A DNA stretch of 64,000 bases, from the NCBI GenBank assembly GCA_965232105.1, contig OZ246956.1, forward strand, positions 744,001 through 808,000, given 5' to 3'. This stretch comes from Multivorans sp965232105 (GTDB taxonomy: Bacteria > Acidobacteriota > Thermoanaerobaculia > Multivoradales > Multivoraceae). Positions 16,292 to 24,698 of this stretch are shown here, in pieces. Position 1 is the stretch's first letter. Each line of letters begins with the position of its first letter. The translations under genes and the position numbers were made by a program. A model generated the notes under the pieces. That model had not been told where the DNA came from and did no database searches. It saw only the letters and a list, made by a program, of their open reading frames with translations.

Positions 16292-17536
16292 CTACAGGCT
16301 CGCGGACTCCCCTGGAGCTTCCAGGATCCTGTCGATCGCGCCCTCGAGGACGGGATCCGACCCGTCCTCCGGATCGGCGAAGAAGAGGGCGCCGAGACGG
16401 TTTTCGCGGTCGATCCGGATCCTCTCGTTGAGCCGCTCGCCCTCCGGACCGGTATAGAAGGCCGACGTCAACTCGAGCACGCCGCCCCCGTTCGGCAGCT
16501 CGATCTCCTCCACCTCTCCCGCGTAGCCGAAGGTCGGCTCGCCGTACAGCGCGGCGCCGTTCGCCTTCTGCAGCACGGCGGTGAGAACTTCCGCGGCGCC
16601 CTGAGAACTCCGGTCCACCAGCACCGCGATATCGCCCGGGAACAGGCCGCCCTCGCCGGCGAAGCTCTTCAGTGCGCGATCCTCGCGGTCGAGCAAACTG
16701 CCCAGGTCCCCCTGCGCGAACCGGCCCGCGACCGCGTAGGCGCCGGCAACCGACCCGCCGGCCACGCCGCGCAGATCGACCAGCAGGGAGTCACCCTCGT
16801 AGCCGGCGACCGCCTCGGCGACCAATGCCGCCGTGCCGGCTTCGAAGCTCGAAATCGTGAGCACACCGATCCCGCGAACCTCCTTGAACTCCGGCGGCAG
16901 CGGCTCGTTCTCGGCCAGCACCAGCCCGATCTCGATCGGGTCCTCCTCGCTCTGCCTGACGAGCTCCAGGAACACCTCCGAGCCAACGGGGCCGGCCAAC
17001 TGCCGGCGTACCTCCCAAAGCGGCATTTCGCGAGACGAACGGCCGTTGATCATCGACACGATGTCCGCCTGCTTGAGGCCTGCCTCGGCCGCCGGACTGC
17101 CGCGGTCCACCGCCGCGACGTAGGCCGTCCCGCGCTCCTTCAGCACCAGGAGGCCGCTGCGTCGACGCCCGATCTCCCGCGCGGCCCGGTAGGACTCCAC
17201 TTCGCTCGCCGGCACGTAGACCGAGAAGGGATCCAGGGCGTCCGTCACGCCGTCCAGCGCGCCAGCCATCAGACCCCGGCCGTCGACCTCCTCCACGTAC
17301 GAGCCGCGAATCAGCCGCAGGACCTCTTCCCACAGCGTGATGTATTTGTAGATCGAGTCGGTCCCGGGCTCGTCGTCGCTGGCGCCCAGCCACGCACCGC
17401 TGGCCAGGCCCAGGACGAGAAGCAGCGAGACGCCGAGGAACAGCAGTCTGCCGCCCAGTCGCTCCCCGCGTGGAGTCTCCGTCCGGCGGTCCCGCCGTGG
17501 ACGCTCCTGCTCGCGTCCCTGTCTGGTTGCGCTCAC
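16292..17536 (-). CDS. S41-family (C-terminal processing protease-like) protein lacking catalytic residues
   Basis: A 414-residue membrane-anchored protein. A positively charged N-terminus is followed by one membrane segment (LLFLGVSLLLVLGLASGAWLG), a helical bundle (WEEVLRLIRGSYVEEVDG), a PDZ domain (AYVAAVDRGSPAAEAGLKQADIVSMING) and an S41 tail-protease core. Aligned with Prc/CtpA from memory, the SASASE motif is SSQGAAE, so the catalytic Ser becomes Gly (about residue 313). GEPTFGKG is GEPTFGYA, so the catalytic Lys becomes Tyr (about residue 338). Spacing between the two sites is conserved. It is therefore probably a pseudo-protease or scaffold. The GTG start (17534-17536) lies 7 bases after the STAS gene, in an operon with an anti-sigma-type kinase. 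Confidence 0.85.
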   Translation of the reverse strand: MSATRQGREQERPRRDRRTETPRGERLGGRLLFLGVSLLLVLGLASGAWLGASDDEPGTDSIYKYITLWEEVLRLIRGSYVEEVDGRGLMAGALDGVTDALDPFSVYVPASEVESYRAAREIGRRRSGLLVLKERGTAYVAAVDRGSPAAEAGLKQADIVSMINGRSSREMPLWEVRRQLAGPVGSEVFLELVRQSEEDPIEIGLVLAENEPLPPEFKEVRGIGVLTISSFEAGTAALVAEAVAGYEGDSLLVDLRGVAGGSVAGAYAVAGRFAQGDLGSLLDREDRALKSFAGEGGLFPGDIAVLVDRSSQGAAEVLTAVLQKANGAALYGEPTFGYAGEVEEIELPNGGGVLELTSAFYTGPEGERLNERIRIDRENRLGALFFADPEDGSDPVLEGAIDRILEAPGESASL

Positions 17537-17543
17537 CCGTCCG

Positions 17544-17882
17544 TCAGGACAGCGACGCGGCCGCCTCGTCCTCGTCCTTCGAGATGTCGAGCACGGTGAC
17601 CAACTGGGTGATCTGCAGCACGCCGAGCACCCGCCTCGGCAGCCCGAACAGGCCGAGCTTGCCGCCGCGATTGGTGACCGTGGTGTAGGCGGCGACCAAC
17701 TCGCCAACGCCGGAAGAGTCGATCGTTCGCACCCGGGCCATGTTGAGCAGAATGTTCACAGCGCCCGCGCCGACCGCTTCGTGAACGGCCTCCCTCAGAG
17801 CAACGTCTCCCTCGCCGATCGTGATCTTGCCCTGGAGATCGAGAACCGTCGCTCCATCCCGTTGGCGCTTGTCAATTTTCAT
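17544..17882 (-). CDS. STAS-domain anti-sigma factor antagonist
   Basis: At 112 residues it is a typical SpoIIAA/RsbV-size protein. The STAS fold shows DGATVLDLQGKITIGEG, NILLNMARVRTIDSSGVGEL (the conserved phosphorylatable Ser in DSSG) and GGKLGLFGLPRRV. Family members are phosphorylated by the partner kinase and, when dephosphorylated, sequester it. The gene overlaps the downstream end of the kinase gene by the ATGA arrangement, so the pair is made together. A C-terminal acidic tail is present. Confidence 0.92.
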   Translation of the reverse strand: MKIDKRQRDGATVLDLQGKITIGEGDVALREAVHEAVGAGAVNILLNMARVRTIDSSGVGELVAAYTTVTNRGGKLGLFGLPRRVLGVLQITQLVTVLDISKDEDEAAASLS

Positions 17883-18346
17883 TCCGCTCCTCCCTGGTCT
17901 CCTTCGGCGCCCACGGACGGACCGCCGAACTTCTTGTGAAGCCGAACCTTCGTGCCGCCCCCGGCGCCAAAGTCGTACTCGATCTTATCCATGAACTTCC
18001 TCATGTAGAAGATTCCCCGGCCTTGTGTCTTCAGCAGATTGTCCGGCGCCAGCGGATCTTCAACCGCCGCCGGGTCGAACCCGCTGCCCTCATCCTGCAC
18101 CACGATGTCGATCGCGTCCGCGCTCACCTCCAGGCCGACCTCGACTCTCTTCTCGGCGTTCAGCTTGTTGCCGTGCTTCATCGCGTTGGTCAGGGCCTCC
18201 CGCAGCGCGATCCCCATCCAGTAGCTGCTCTCCTCGTCGATCTCCAGTGGCTCGAGCACCTCGTCCAGAACCGCCTGTACCAGCTCGATGTTCTCGTACC
18301 GGCTGCCGACCCGGAGCCGGATGGTCTGCGGAACGGGTGAAGACAC
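17879..18346 (-). CDS. RsbW/SpoIIAB-like serine kinase (HATPase_c)
   Basis: This 155-residue GHKL-fold ATP-binding protein shows the N box ALREALTNAMKHGNKLN, the G1 box VVQDEGSGFDP and GRGIFYMRKFMD near the lid. These kinases bind a sigma factor or another target and phosphorylate the STAS antagonist. The next gene encodes that antagonist, overlapping by four bases. No sigma factor gene or PP2C phosphatase gene is close, so the controlled target is not evident. It begins 15 bases after dcd. Confidence 0.92.
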   Translation of the reverse strand: MSSPVPQTIRLRVGSRYENIELVQAVLDEVLEPLEIDEESSYWMGIALREALTNAMKHGNKLNAEKRVEVGLEVSADAIDIVVQDEGSGFDPAAVEDPLAPDNLLKTQGRGIFYMRKFMDKIEYDFGAGGGTKVRLHKKFGGPSVGAEGDQGGAE

Positions 18347-18361
18347 GATCGCCGGTCCCGT

Positions 18362-18850
18362 TCAGCTCCGGGCTCGCGTCGCGCCGCGCTGATGTTGGTA
18401 CTTGCTCCCCGCACCCGGTTCGCCGTACGCGGTCTCCGGCTCCGACTCCATCGCGATGAAGATCAACTGGGCAATCCGGCGGCCGGCATCGAGAACGAAC
18501 GGTACCGGTCCCAGATTCTGCAACTCGAGCGTGATGTTCCCCTCAAAGCCCGGGTCGCACCAGCCGGCCAGGGAGTGGTTGATCCACAGCCGGCCCAGGG
18601 TCGATTTGAGCTTCAGGTCGCAGGCCACGGACCGTGGGATGCGCACGAACTCGAGCGTCGTGGCGAGCAGGACCTCGTTCGGAAACAGCTTCACCTTGTC
18701 GCCACGGAACTCCTCCGGATCCCGAGTCGGACAGATCCAGTGGTCGCCCACCCGAACGTCGTAACTCGCCGCGTTCACCTGGTCGGGTTCGAACGGCGTC
18801 ACACCGCCGCCCTCGGCCCAGTCGCGAATCCAGTGGTCGGGCTTGATCAC
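18362..18850 (-). CDS. dcd: dCTP deaminase
   Basis: This 162-residue protein of the dUTPase fold shows EPDQVNAASYDVRVG, the RSVACDLKLKSTLGRLWINHSL region and GWCDPGFEGNITLEL. The active-site signature around STLGR and the Glu of FEGNITLEL agree with dCTP deaminase. It deaminates dCTP to dUTP in the cytoplasm, feeding dTMP synthesis. It is slightly short, and a hydrophilic tail (GSKYQHQRGATRARS) replaces the usual C-terminus. Located 15 bases after glpX in the same direction. Confidence 0.93.
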   Translation of the reverse strand: MIKPDHWIRDWAEGGGVTPFEPDQVNAASYDVRVGDHWICPTRDPEEFRGDKVKLFPNEVLLATTLEFVRIPRSVACDLKLKSTLGRLWINHSLAGWCDPGFEGNITLELQNLGPVPFVLDAGRRIAQLIFIAMESEPETAYGEPGAGSKYQHQRGATRARS

Positions 18851-18865
18851 ACCTGCAAGAGACTC

Positions 18866-19840
18866 CTAGTAGAAGAAGACGGGGCCACCGCCTCGATCCC
18901 GATGAATCGTCTCCACGAAGCGGATGACGCCCTCCGTCAGCGACATGAGCAGCGTGGAAGTACGGTACCCGTCGCCGAAGAAGCGCACGCCGCGCAGCAG
19001 GTCGCCGCCGGTAACGCCCGTGCAGCAGAACAGGATGTCCTCGCCCGGCGCCAGCTCCTCCGTCGTGTAGATCCGGTCGCGGTCCTCGATGCCGACCTCC
19101 TCGAGCCGGCGCTCCTGCTCCTCGGAAAGAGCAGAGAGCCGGCCCTGGATCTCCCCGCCAAGACAGCGCATCGCCGCTGCCGTGATCACGCCCTCGGGTG
19201 CGCCGCCGGTGCCGATCACCGCATGGATTCCGGTGCCCCGCACGGCCGCGGCGATCGCGGTCGACAGGTCTCCGTCACCGATCAGCTTGATTCGGGCCCC
19301 CGCGGTGCGGATGTCCCGAATCAGATCGCGGTGGCGCTCCCGCTCGAGCACCACGACGGTCAGCGCGCTGATCGCGCAGTTGAAGGCGCCGGCGATCGCC
19401 TTCAGGTTGTCCTCCACCGGCGCATCCAGGTCGACTTTGCCGCGGGCGGTCGGACCGACCACGATCTTGTCCATGTAGATGTCGGGGGCGTGGAGCAGGC
19501 CCCCACGCTCGGAGGCGGCAAGCACCGCCATCGCATCCGCGGCGCCGGTGGCGCACAGGTTCGTCCCCTCCAGGGGATCGACCGCGAAATCGACCGGCAG
19601 ATCTCCGGCAGCGCCGCGGCCGACACGCTCCCCGACGTAGAGCATCGGCGCCTTGTCCCGCTCCCCTTCGCCGATCACGACCCGGCCGTCGATCGCCATC
19701 GTCGCCAGCGCTTCGCGCATCGCCTCGACGGAAACGTGGTCGGAATGCCGGCGATCGCCGTAGCCCATCGTCTTCGCCGCCGCGACGGCGGCCGCCTCAG
19801 TGACGGCGACGAAGTCGTGCTCGCCCAGATTCCCGGTCAC
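18866..19840 (-). CDS. glpX: Class II fructose-1,6-bisphosphatase
   Basis: At 324 residues this is the GlpX type. Metal-binding and phosphatase motifs are visible: VVIGEGERDKAPMLYVGE, FAVDPLEGTNLCATG, GDGDLSTAI and GTGGAPEGVITAAAMRCLGG. The enzyme hydrolyses fructose-1,6-bisphosphate to fructose-6-phosphate in gluconeogenesis. Its ATG overlaps the stop of the acyl-CoA dehydrogenase gene (ATGA), suggesting joint expression when carbon comes from fatty or organic acids. Confidence 0.96.
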   Translation of the reverse strand: MTGNLGEHDFVAVTEAAAVAAAKTMGYGDRRHSDHVSVEAMREALATMAIDGRVVIGEGERDKAPMLYVGERVGRGAAGDLPVDFAVDPLEGTNLCATGAADAMAVLAASERGGLLHAPDIYMDKIVVGPTARGKVDLDAPVEDNLKAIAGAFNCAISALTVVVLERERHRDLIRDIRTAGARIKLIGDGDLSTAIAAAVRGTGIHAVIGTGGAPEGVITAAAMRCLGGEIQGRLSALSEEQERRLEEVGIEDRDRIYTTEELAPGEDILFCCTGVTGGDLLRGVRFFGDGYRTSTLLMSLTEGVIRFVETIHRDRGGGPVFFY

Positions 19841-21084
19841 GAGCCGCCCCCCGACGCCACCGCGGCAAGTTCGGGGCCGGCGGCCGCCTCCCGTGCCTGA
19901 TCGCGGCTCATCGGCGGGTTGAAGGACGGGATGCCCGTCACCGCGGCGCCGATCACCAGACCGTGGATATCGTGGGTGCCCTCATAGGTGTAGACCGACT
20001 CGATGTTCAGCATGTGGCGGACCACCGGATACTCGTCCGAGATGCCGTTCGCGCCCAGGATCTCGCGCGCCAGCTTCGCGCATTCGCGCGCCACCCAGAC
20101 GTTGTTCCGCTTGCACATCGACACATGCTGCGGCTCCAGTGTCCCGGCCGTCTTGAGCCCGGCCAACTGGTAGGCGAGGAACTGACCCTTCGTGATCTCG
20201 GTGATCATCCACGCCAGCTTCTCCTGGACGAGTTGGTGACTGGCGATCGGCTGGCCGGCGAACTGCACTCGCTGGCGGGCGTACTCGAGCGCCGTGTAGT
20301 AGCACTCCATCGCCGACCCGAGTCCGCCCCAGCAGATGCCGTAGCGGGCCTGGTTCAGGGTCTGGAGCGCGCTGCCGACGCCGCGGGTGCCCTCGAGGAT
20401 GTTGTCGGCGGGAATCCGGCAGTTCTGGAACGAGAGTTCGCCGGTGACGGACGCTCGCAGCGAGAACTTGCCCTTCTGCTCGGCGCTGACGAAGCCCTCG
20501 GTGCCCTTCTCGACCAGGAAGCCCCGGATGCCTTCGTCCGTGCGCGCCCAGACGACGGCCACGTCGGCGACGCTGCCGTTCGTGATCCACTGCTTGGCGC
20601 CGTTGAGCACCCAGTAGTCCCCGTCGCGCCTGGCCCGGGTGCGCATCGCCGACGGATTCGAGCCGAAGTCCGGCTCTGTCAGGCCGAAACAACCGATCAT
20701 CCGGCCGCTGGCGAGCCCCGGAATGAACCGGTCCTTCTGTTCCTTCGAACCGAAGGTGAGGATCGGATACATGACCAGGGAGCTCTGCACGGAGACCATG
20801 CTGCGCACGCCGGAATCGCCGCGCTCGAGTTCCTGCATGACGAGCCCGTACGCGACATCGCCCAGGCCCGGAAGTCCGTACTCGGTGAAGTTGGCCCCGA
20901 ACAGGTTCAGGTCGCCGATCTCGGGCGCCAGGTGCATCGGCGCCCGCGCCTCCCGATGGCACTGCTCGATGATCGGCTTGACCCGCTCGTCGACGAACTG
21001 GCGGACCGTATCCCTGATCAATCGCTCCTCGCCGCTGAGCAGCGAGTCGAACTTCATGAAATCAACGCCGGGAAATCGCTCCAA
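19837..21084 (-). CDS. Acyl-CoA dehydrogenase, glutaryl-CoA dehydrogenase-like
   Basis: This 415-residue FAD-dependent dehydrogenase shows CFGLTEPDFGSNPSAMRTRA, WITNGSVADVAVVWA and the catalytic Glu in YEGTHDIHGLVIG. The combination of TEPDFGSNP and YEGTHDIH matches the glutaryl-CoA dehydrogenase branch, which oxidises and decarboxylates glutaryl-CoA to crotonyl-CoA in lysine and tryptophan breakdown. Length is normal. Substrate specificity cannot be proven from sequence alone. A short extension with Gly/Ala/Ser ends the protein and overlaps glpX. It is divergent from the CPBP protease gene. Confidence 0.9.
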   Translation of the reverse strand: MERFPGVDFMKFDSLLSGEERLIRDTVRQFVDERVKPIIEQCHREARAPMHLAPEIGDLNLFGANFTEYGLPGLGDVAYGLVMQELERGDSGVRSMVSVQSSLVMYPILTFGSKEQKDRFIPGLASGRMIGCFGLTEPDFGSNPSAMRTRARRDGDYWVLNGAKQWITNGSVADVAVVWARTDEGIRGFLVEKGTEGFVSAEQKGKFSLRASVTGELSFQNCRIPADNILEGTRGVGSALQTLNQARYGICWGGLGSAMECYYTALEYARQRVQFAGQPIASHQLVQEKLAWMITEITKGQFLAYQLAGLKTAGTLEPQHVSMCKRNNVWVARECAKLAREILGANGISDEYPVVRHMLNIESVYTYEGTHDIHGLVIGAAVTGIPSFNPPMSRDQAREAAAGPELAAVASGGGS

Positions 21085-21143
21085 GGCACCCTCCTGGATG
21101 GTTTGCGGCAGCGCCGAACCCTAGCAGCCCGTGGCAACGTAGG

Positions 21144-21989
21144 ATGCCCGCCGTGACCCTCGCTCGCTTCCTGCTGCCGCTCCTCGCCGGCGGCGCCTGC
21201 GCCTGGTGGATCGACCGCTCGATCGCGGCGCGCGGACTGCTGCCGCCGGGGTTCGCTGCCGCTGCGCCAGACGGCGTCCTGCGGCGCCTCATCGCCATCG
21301 TGCTTCTTGGGCTGGTGCTCTGGTTCGGCGTGTTCGCGGCCATCGGCCAGATCGGCCTGCCCTCGCGCGTCGACGAGATCGAGTTCGAGGCCCTGTCGCC
21401 TCTCAATCTGTTCGCGATGCACGCGATTCTGATCGCGACTCTGGCGGTGTGGTTGGCACTCGGCTACTGGCGCTGCGGGCACGACGCCGGAACCGTGATC
21501 CGAAGCCAGCTCGGACTGCGTCTCAGACCGGGCCAGAGCGTGCCCAGGGAGCTGGCCCTTGGCATCGGGGCCGGCGGCGTCCTCTGGGCCGCCGTCCTGG
21601 CCGTCGTGGTGGTTGCTGCACTTGCCGTCGGCCTCGCCGGCGGCTTCGAGAACCTGCCCAGCGAGGCGCCGAAGATGGTTCTCTGGATCGGAAGCCTGCC
21701 GATCCTGCTGCGCCTGATGGTGAGTCTCTCCGCCGGAGTCGTCGAAGAACTCTTCTTCCGCGGTTTCCTGATGCCCCGTGTCGGCTTCGGGCTGTCGAAC
21801 GTCCTGTTCGTGCTCGCGCACCTGAACTACGAGCAGCCCTTCCTGCTCCTCGGCGTCGCCCTGCTCTCCATCGCGTTCAGCCTCCTGGTCCGTTGGCGAG
21901 GGAACATCTGGCCCGCCATCGCCGCCCACTTCCTCTTCGACGCGATCCAACTTCTAATTGTGGTGCCTTCAGCAGCCGACGCGCTATAG
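21144..21989 (+). CDS. CPBP-family intramembrane metalloprotease
   Basis: This 281-residue polytopic membrane protein has about seven hydrophobic segments. The CPBP (Abi/CAAX prenyl protease) signature is present: EELFFRGFL carrying the EExxxR motif, then FVLAHLNYEQ and HFLFDA with the conserved His residues. These enzymes cleave within or near the membrane. In bacteria they serve in bacteriocin immunity, surface-protein processing or unknown roles. It is a single gene in its direction, convergent with the sulfatase gene. No peptide or bacteriocin partner is seen. Confidence 0.88.
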   Translation: MPAVTLARFLLPLLAGGACAWWIDRSIAARGLLPPGFAAAAPDGVLRRLIAIVLLGLVLWFGVFAAIGQIGLPSRVDEIEFEALSPLNLFAMHAILIATLAVWLALGYWRCGHDAGTVIRSQLGLRLRPGQSVPRELALGIGAGGVLWAAVLAVVVVAALAVGLAGGFENLPSEAPKMVLWIGSLPILLRLMVSLSAGVVEELFFRGFLMPRVGFGLSNVLFVLAHLNYEQPFLLLGVALLSIAFSLLVRWRGNIWPAIAAHFLFDAIQLLIVVPSAADAL

Positions 21990-22044
21990 CCCGAAGCGTC
22001 CGGCCACTTCGCGCCCTGATCGTCCCCGCCGCAGCCGACGCTGG

Positions 22045-24663
22045 CTAGGGCGGTGATCCGGGGTCCGGCAACAGCCGCAACGCGGTACGGGCGGCACCCA
22101 CGAACTCCCCGGCGCCGTCCTCGATCGCGTAGATCTCGACTCGACGACTGCCGGCCGGCAGCCACCGCTCGGGAACGAGCGCCGAAAAGCGGCTGGCTCC
22201 ACGGTGTGTGAAGGTCTCCGTCGTAGCCCGCACGATGCCGTCCACGGCTACCGCCAGCTCCGTTCCAGTGGCCACATCGGGTTCGATCCGACCGCCGACC
22301 AGACTCGGCACGAAGCCGCTCTCGGGGTTCACGTCGTCGTAGCTGTGTCGCGCGGTGAGAATGGCGCGAACGTCGCGGAAGCTCTCACCGTCCGGAGCTT
22401 CCCCGATGAAGTCGGCGGCCGGGCGGCCCAACAGATCCGGCCTCGGCCCGGCCGCGAAGACGCCGTCGAACGGGTCCCCGGAGCCGGGCAGCGACGCGGT
22501 ATCCGCGCCGAACAACCGGTGGAGCCGATCGAGCGTGCCCTGGCGCCTGGCCGGATCCGTCCCGAAGCTCAGCGTCGGTGGCGTGGGCGGCGCATAGCAG
22601 CACACCGTGAGCTTCCGTTCCGATGCGTCGCTGAGGAGCGTGCCGTCGACTTCCCAGGGCGGCTCGGCGGCAAGTACCTCACCGATCGTCGGCAGGATGT
22701 CGATCGTCTGGACCACGTGCCCGACGATTCGTCCCTCCTGCTGGTCCGGCCGTTTGACGAACAACGGCACCTCGAGGAGTTCCTCGAAGTCGGCTTGTGT
22801 GGGCGCCCGGCGCAGCGCTCCGGCACGGAAACCATGATCCGCCGTGATGACGACCAGGGCGCGATCGTAGAGGCCGAAGCGCCTGAGGCCGTCCATGATC
22901 CGGCCCAGCACCCGGTCGGCGTAACCCACCTGGAGTATGTGCCGCTGGACGCCCTGGATGTAGAGCCACTCGTCCTCGGGCACCTCGGGATCGTCGAGCC
23001 CCGGGGGAATCACCGGCGCGCCGGCGGGAACGTACTCCCGGCCCGAAGGAAGGTACCGGAACGGAACATGGGGCAGGTTCAGGTGCAGGTAGTACAGCGC
23101 CGGCCTGTCGTTCCGGCCGCGTTCCAGCTCGAGGAGAAAGCTGTCGACGACACGCGGAACGTCCTGGTGGAGGCCCCGGCGGCCCGCATCTTCCTCGGGC
23201 TCTCCCGGTCGACGCCGGTCACGGAATCCGGTCCAGGTCTGGTCGACCTCCGGCAGACCGGTCCGGAGCGCCGGTGGCAGCAACAGGTGGCCGTACACGA
23301 CGCCGAGGTCGTCGGCCACGGCGGCAAGACGTGCCCCTGGGCCGGCGAGCGGCGGCTGGTCGCAAACGGCCGGTGGACAGAGGATGGAGAACGCTTCGTA
23401 CGCGACAATCCTGTAGCCGCCCCGGCCCAACCATGAGAAGAGGTTCCGCGGGTGGTCGCGGTAGTGCGCGATCGCATCGGGCCGGGGCAGCTTGCCGGTC
23501 AGCAGGGTGGGAATCGCCTTCGCCGTCTGGCTGGACGTTGTAAGGGCCCGCGGGTACCAGTCGGCGCCTGCCGAAAGAGAGGCGAAGGAGGGATAGCGGC
23601 GATCGTCGATCGAGCCGTCCGGCAGTTGAATCGAACTTGTGGGCAGTTCGTCGAAGACGACGAACACGATCGGCGTGTCCGACGGGATCTCGGGCGCCTC
23701 GGCGACCCCGGCGCCGGGATCGACGGCGGGTCCCGTCAGGAACAGATCGTGAACGCCCGGCCGAAGAAGGAAGACAAGCGGAGCAACAACCGCCGCGGCA
23801 GCCGTCACGCTGACGAGGCTCGAGAACAGGCGGTAGCGTCGCAGGCAGAACACGGCGCCGGCGCCTCCCGCAACCGCCAGCACCAGAGCCGCCGCGACCG
23901 GCAGCCCGTGGGTCAGCTGGAGCAGGAACGCCGCCGCAAGCAGGGCTCGCAGCCCGTCCAGCCACAGACGCCCCACGCTGCTCCGGTGTACGGCGGGGAA
24001 AGCGAGCGGCGCCGCCAGGAGCGCCGGGATGCCGACCGCGAGGCCCAGCGCCAGGGCAGCGAGCGGAACCCCCGTCAGCCGGTGAGCCACCAGGAAGCCC
24101 GGCTCTCCACCGATCAGGTCGAGGACCGGTTGCGCTACGGCAAACGCCCACAGACCGAAGACGTGCGCGATCGGGATGAGGCGGCCCGGGTCTTCCCTGC
24201 CGCTTCCTGCGGAAGCGCTTTCTTCCCTGCCGCTTCCTGCGGAAGCGCTTTCTTCCCTGCCGCTTCCTGCGGAAGCGCTTTCTTCCCTGCCGCTTCCTGC
24301 GGAAGCGCTTTCTTCCCTGCCGCTTCCTGCGGAAGCGCTTTCTTCCCTGCCGCTTCCTGCGGAAGCGCTTTCTTCCCTGCCGCTTCCTGCGGAAGCGCTT
24401 TCTTCCCTGCCGCTTCCTGCGGAAGCGCTTTCTTCCCTGCCGCTTCCTGCGGAAGCGCTTTCTTCCCTGCCGCTTCCTGCGGAAGCGCTTTCTTCCCTGC
24501 CGCTTCCTGCGGAAGCGCTTTCTTCCCTGCCGCTTCCTGCGGAAGCGCTTTCTTCCCTGCCGCTTCCTGCGGAAGCGCTTTCTTCCCTGCCGCTTCCTGC
24601 GGAAGCGCTTTCTTCCCTCGGCTCCCGTGGATAGGGGTTCTCCCTGAGGATGACACGGCGCAT
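22045..24663 (-). CDS. Membrane-bound sulfatase/phosphoglycerol-transferase-like protein with N-terminal decapeptide repeats
   Basis: An 872-residue protein. Residues 16-155 are fourteen identical copies of REESASAGSG, encoded by a perfect 30-bp tandem repeat. Several membrane segments follow from about residue 165, and then a sulfatase/LTA-synthase-fold domain from about residue 300 (PIVFVVFDELP, TTSSQTAKAIPTLLTGKLP, VVITADHGFRAG, TIDILPTIGEVL). Such enzymes hydrolyse sulfate esters or move phospho-groups on the outer side of the inner membrane. No start codon occurs in frame inside or just after the repeats before the first membrane segment, so translation must begin at or before the array and the repeats are probably translated. 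Topology would put them in the cytoplasm. Substrate unknown. Confidence 0.85.
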   Translation of the reverse strand: MRRVILRENPYPREPREESASAGSGREESASAGSGREESASAGSGREESASAGSGREESASAGSGREESASAGSGREESASAGSGREESASAGSGREESASAGSGREESASAGSGREESASAGSGREESASAGSGREESASAGSGREESASAGSGREDPGRLIPIAHVFGLWAFAVAQPVLDLIGGEPGFLVAHRLTGVPLAALALGLAVGIPALLAAPLAFPAVHRSSVGRLWLDGLRALLAAAFLLQLTHGLPVAAALVLAVAGGAGAVFCLRRYRLFSSLVSVTAAAAVVAPLVFLLRPGVHDLFLTGPAVDPGAGVAEAPEIPSDTPIVFVVFDELPTSSIQLPDGSIDDRRYPSFASLSAGADWYPRALTTSSQTAKAIPTLLTGKLPRPDAIAHYRDHPRNLFSWLGRGGYRIVAYEAFSILCPPAVCDQPPLAGPGARLAAVADDLGVVYGHLLLPPALRTGLPEVDQTWTGFRDRRRPGEPEEDAGRRGLHQDVPRVVDSFLLELERGRNDRPALYYLHLNLPHVPFRYLPSGREYVPAGAPVIPPGLDDPEVPEDEWLYIQGVQRHILQVGYADRVLGRIMDGLRRFGLYDRALVVITADHGFRAGALRRAPTQADFEELLEVPLFVKRPDQQEGRIVGHVVQTIDILPTIGEVLAAEPPWEVDGTLLSDASERKLTVCCYAPPTPPTLSFGTDPARRQGTLDRLHRLFGADTASLPGSGDPFDGVFAAGPRPDLLGRPAADFIGEAPDGESFRDVRAILTARHSYDDVNPESGFVPSLVGGRIEPDVATGTELAVAVDGIVRATTETFTHRGASRFSALVPERWLPAGSRRVEIYAIEDGAGEFVGAARTALRLLPDPGSPP
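24191..24618. repeat. Fourteen perfect tandem copies of a 30-bp palindromic repeat
   Basis: The unit tcttccctgccgcttcctgc + ggaagcgctt runs 24191-24610, fourteen identical copies with no spacers, then an 8-base partial unit to 24618. Each unit contains the inverted repeat cgcttcc-tgc-ggaagcg. The length is divisible by three, so all six frames pass through without changing phase. It encodes REESASAGSG in the sulfatase frame. One exact further copy is at 30602-30631. Confidence 0.98.
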
Positions 24664-24698
24664 GGACCAGGCGCCATGCTAAGCGCTACGTGCCCGGC

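Noticed and set aside
24191..24618. CRISPR array
   Set aside because: Direct 30-bp palindromic repeats are present but there are no spacers at all, the units run head to tail, and no cas genes are near.
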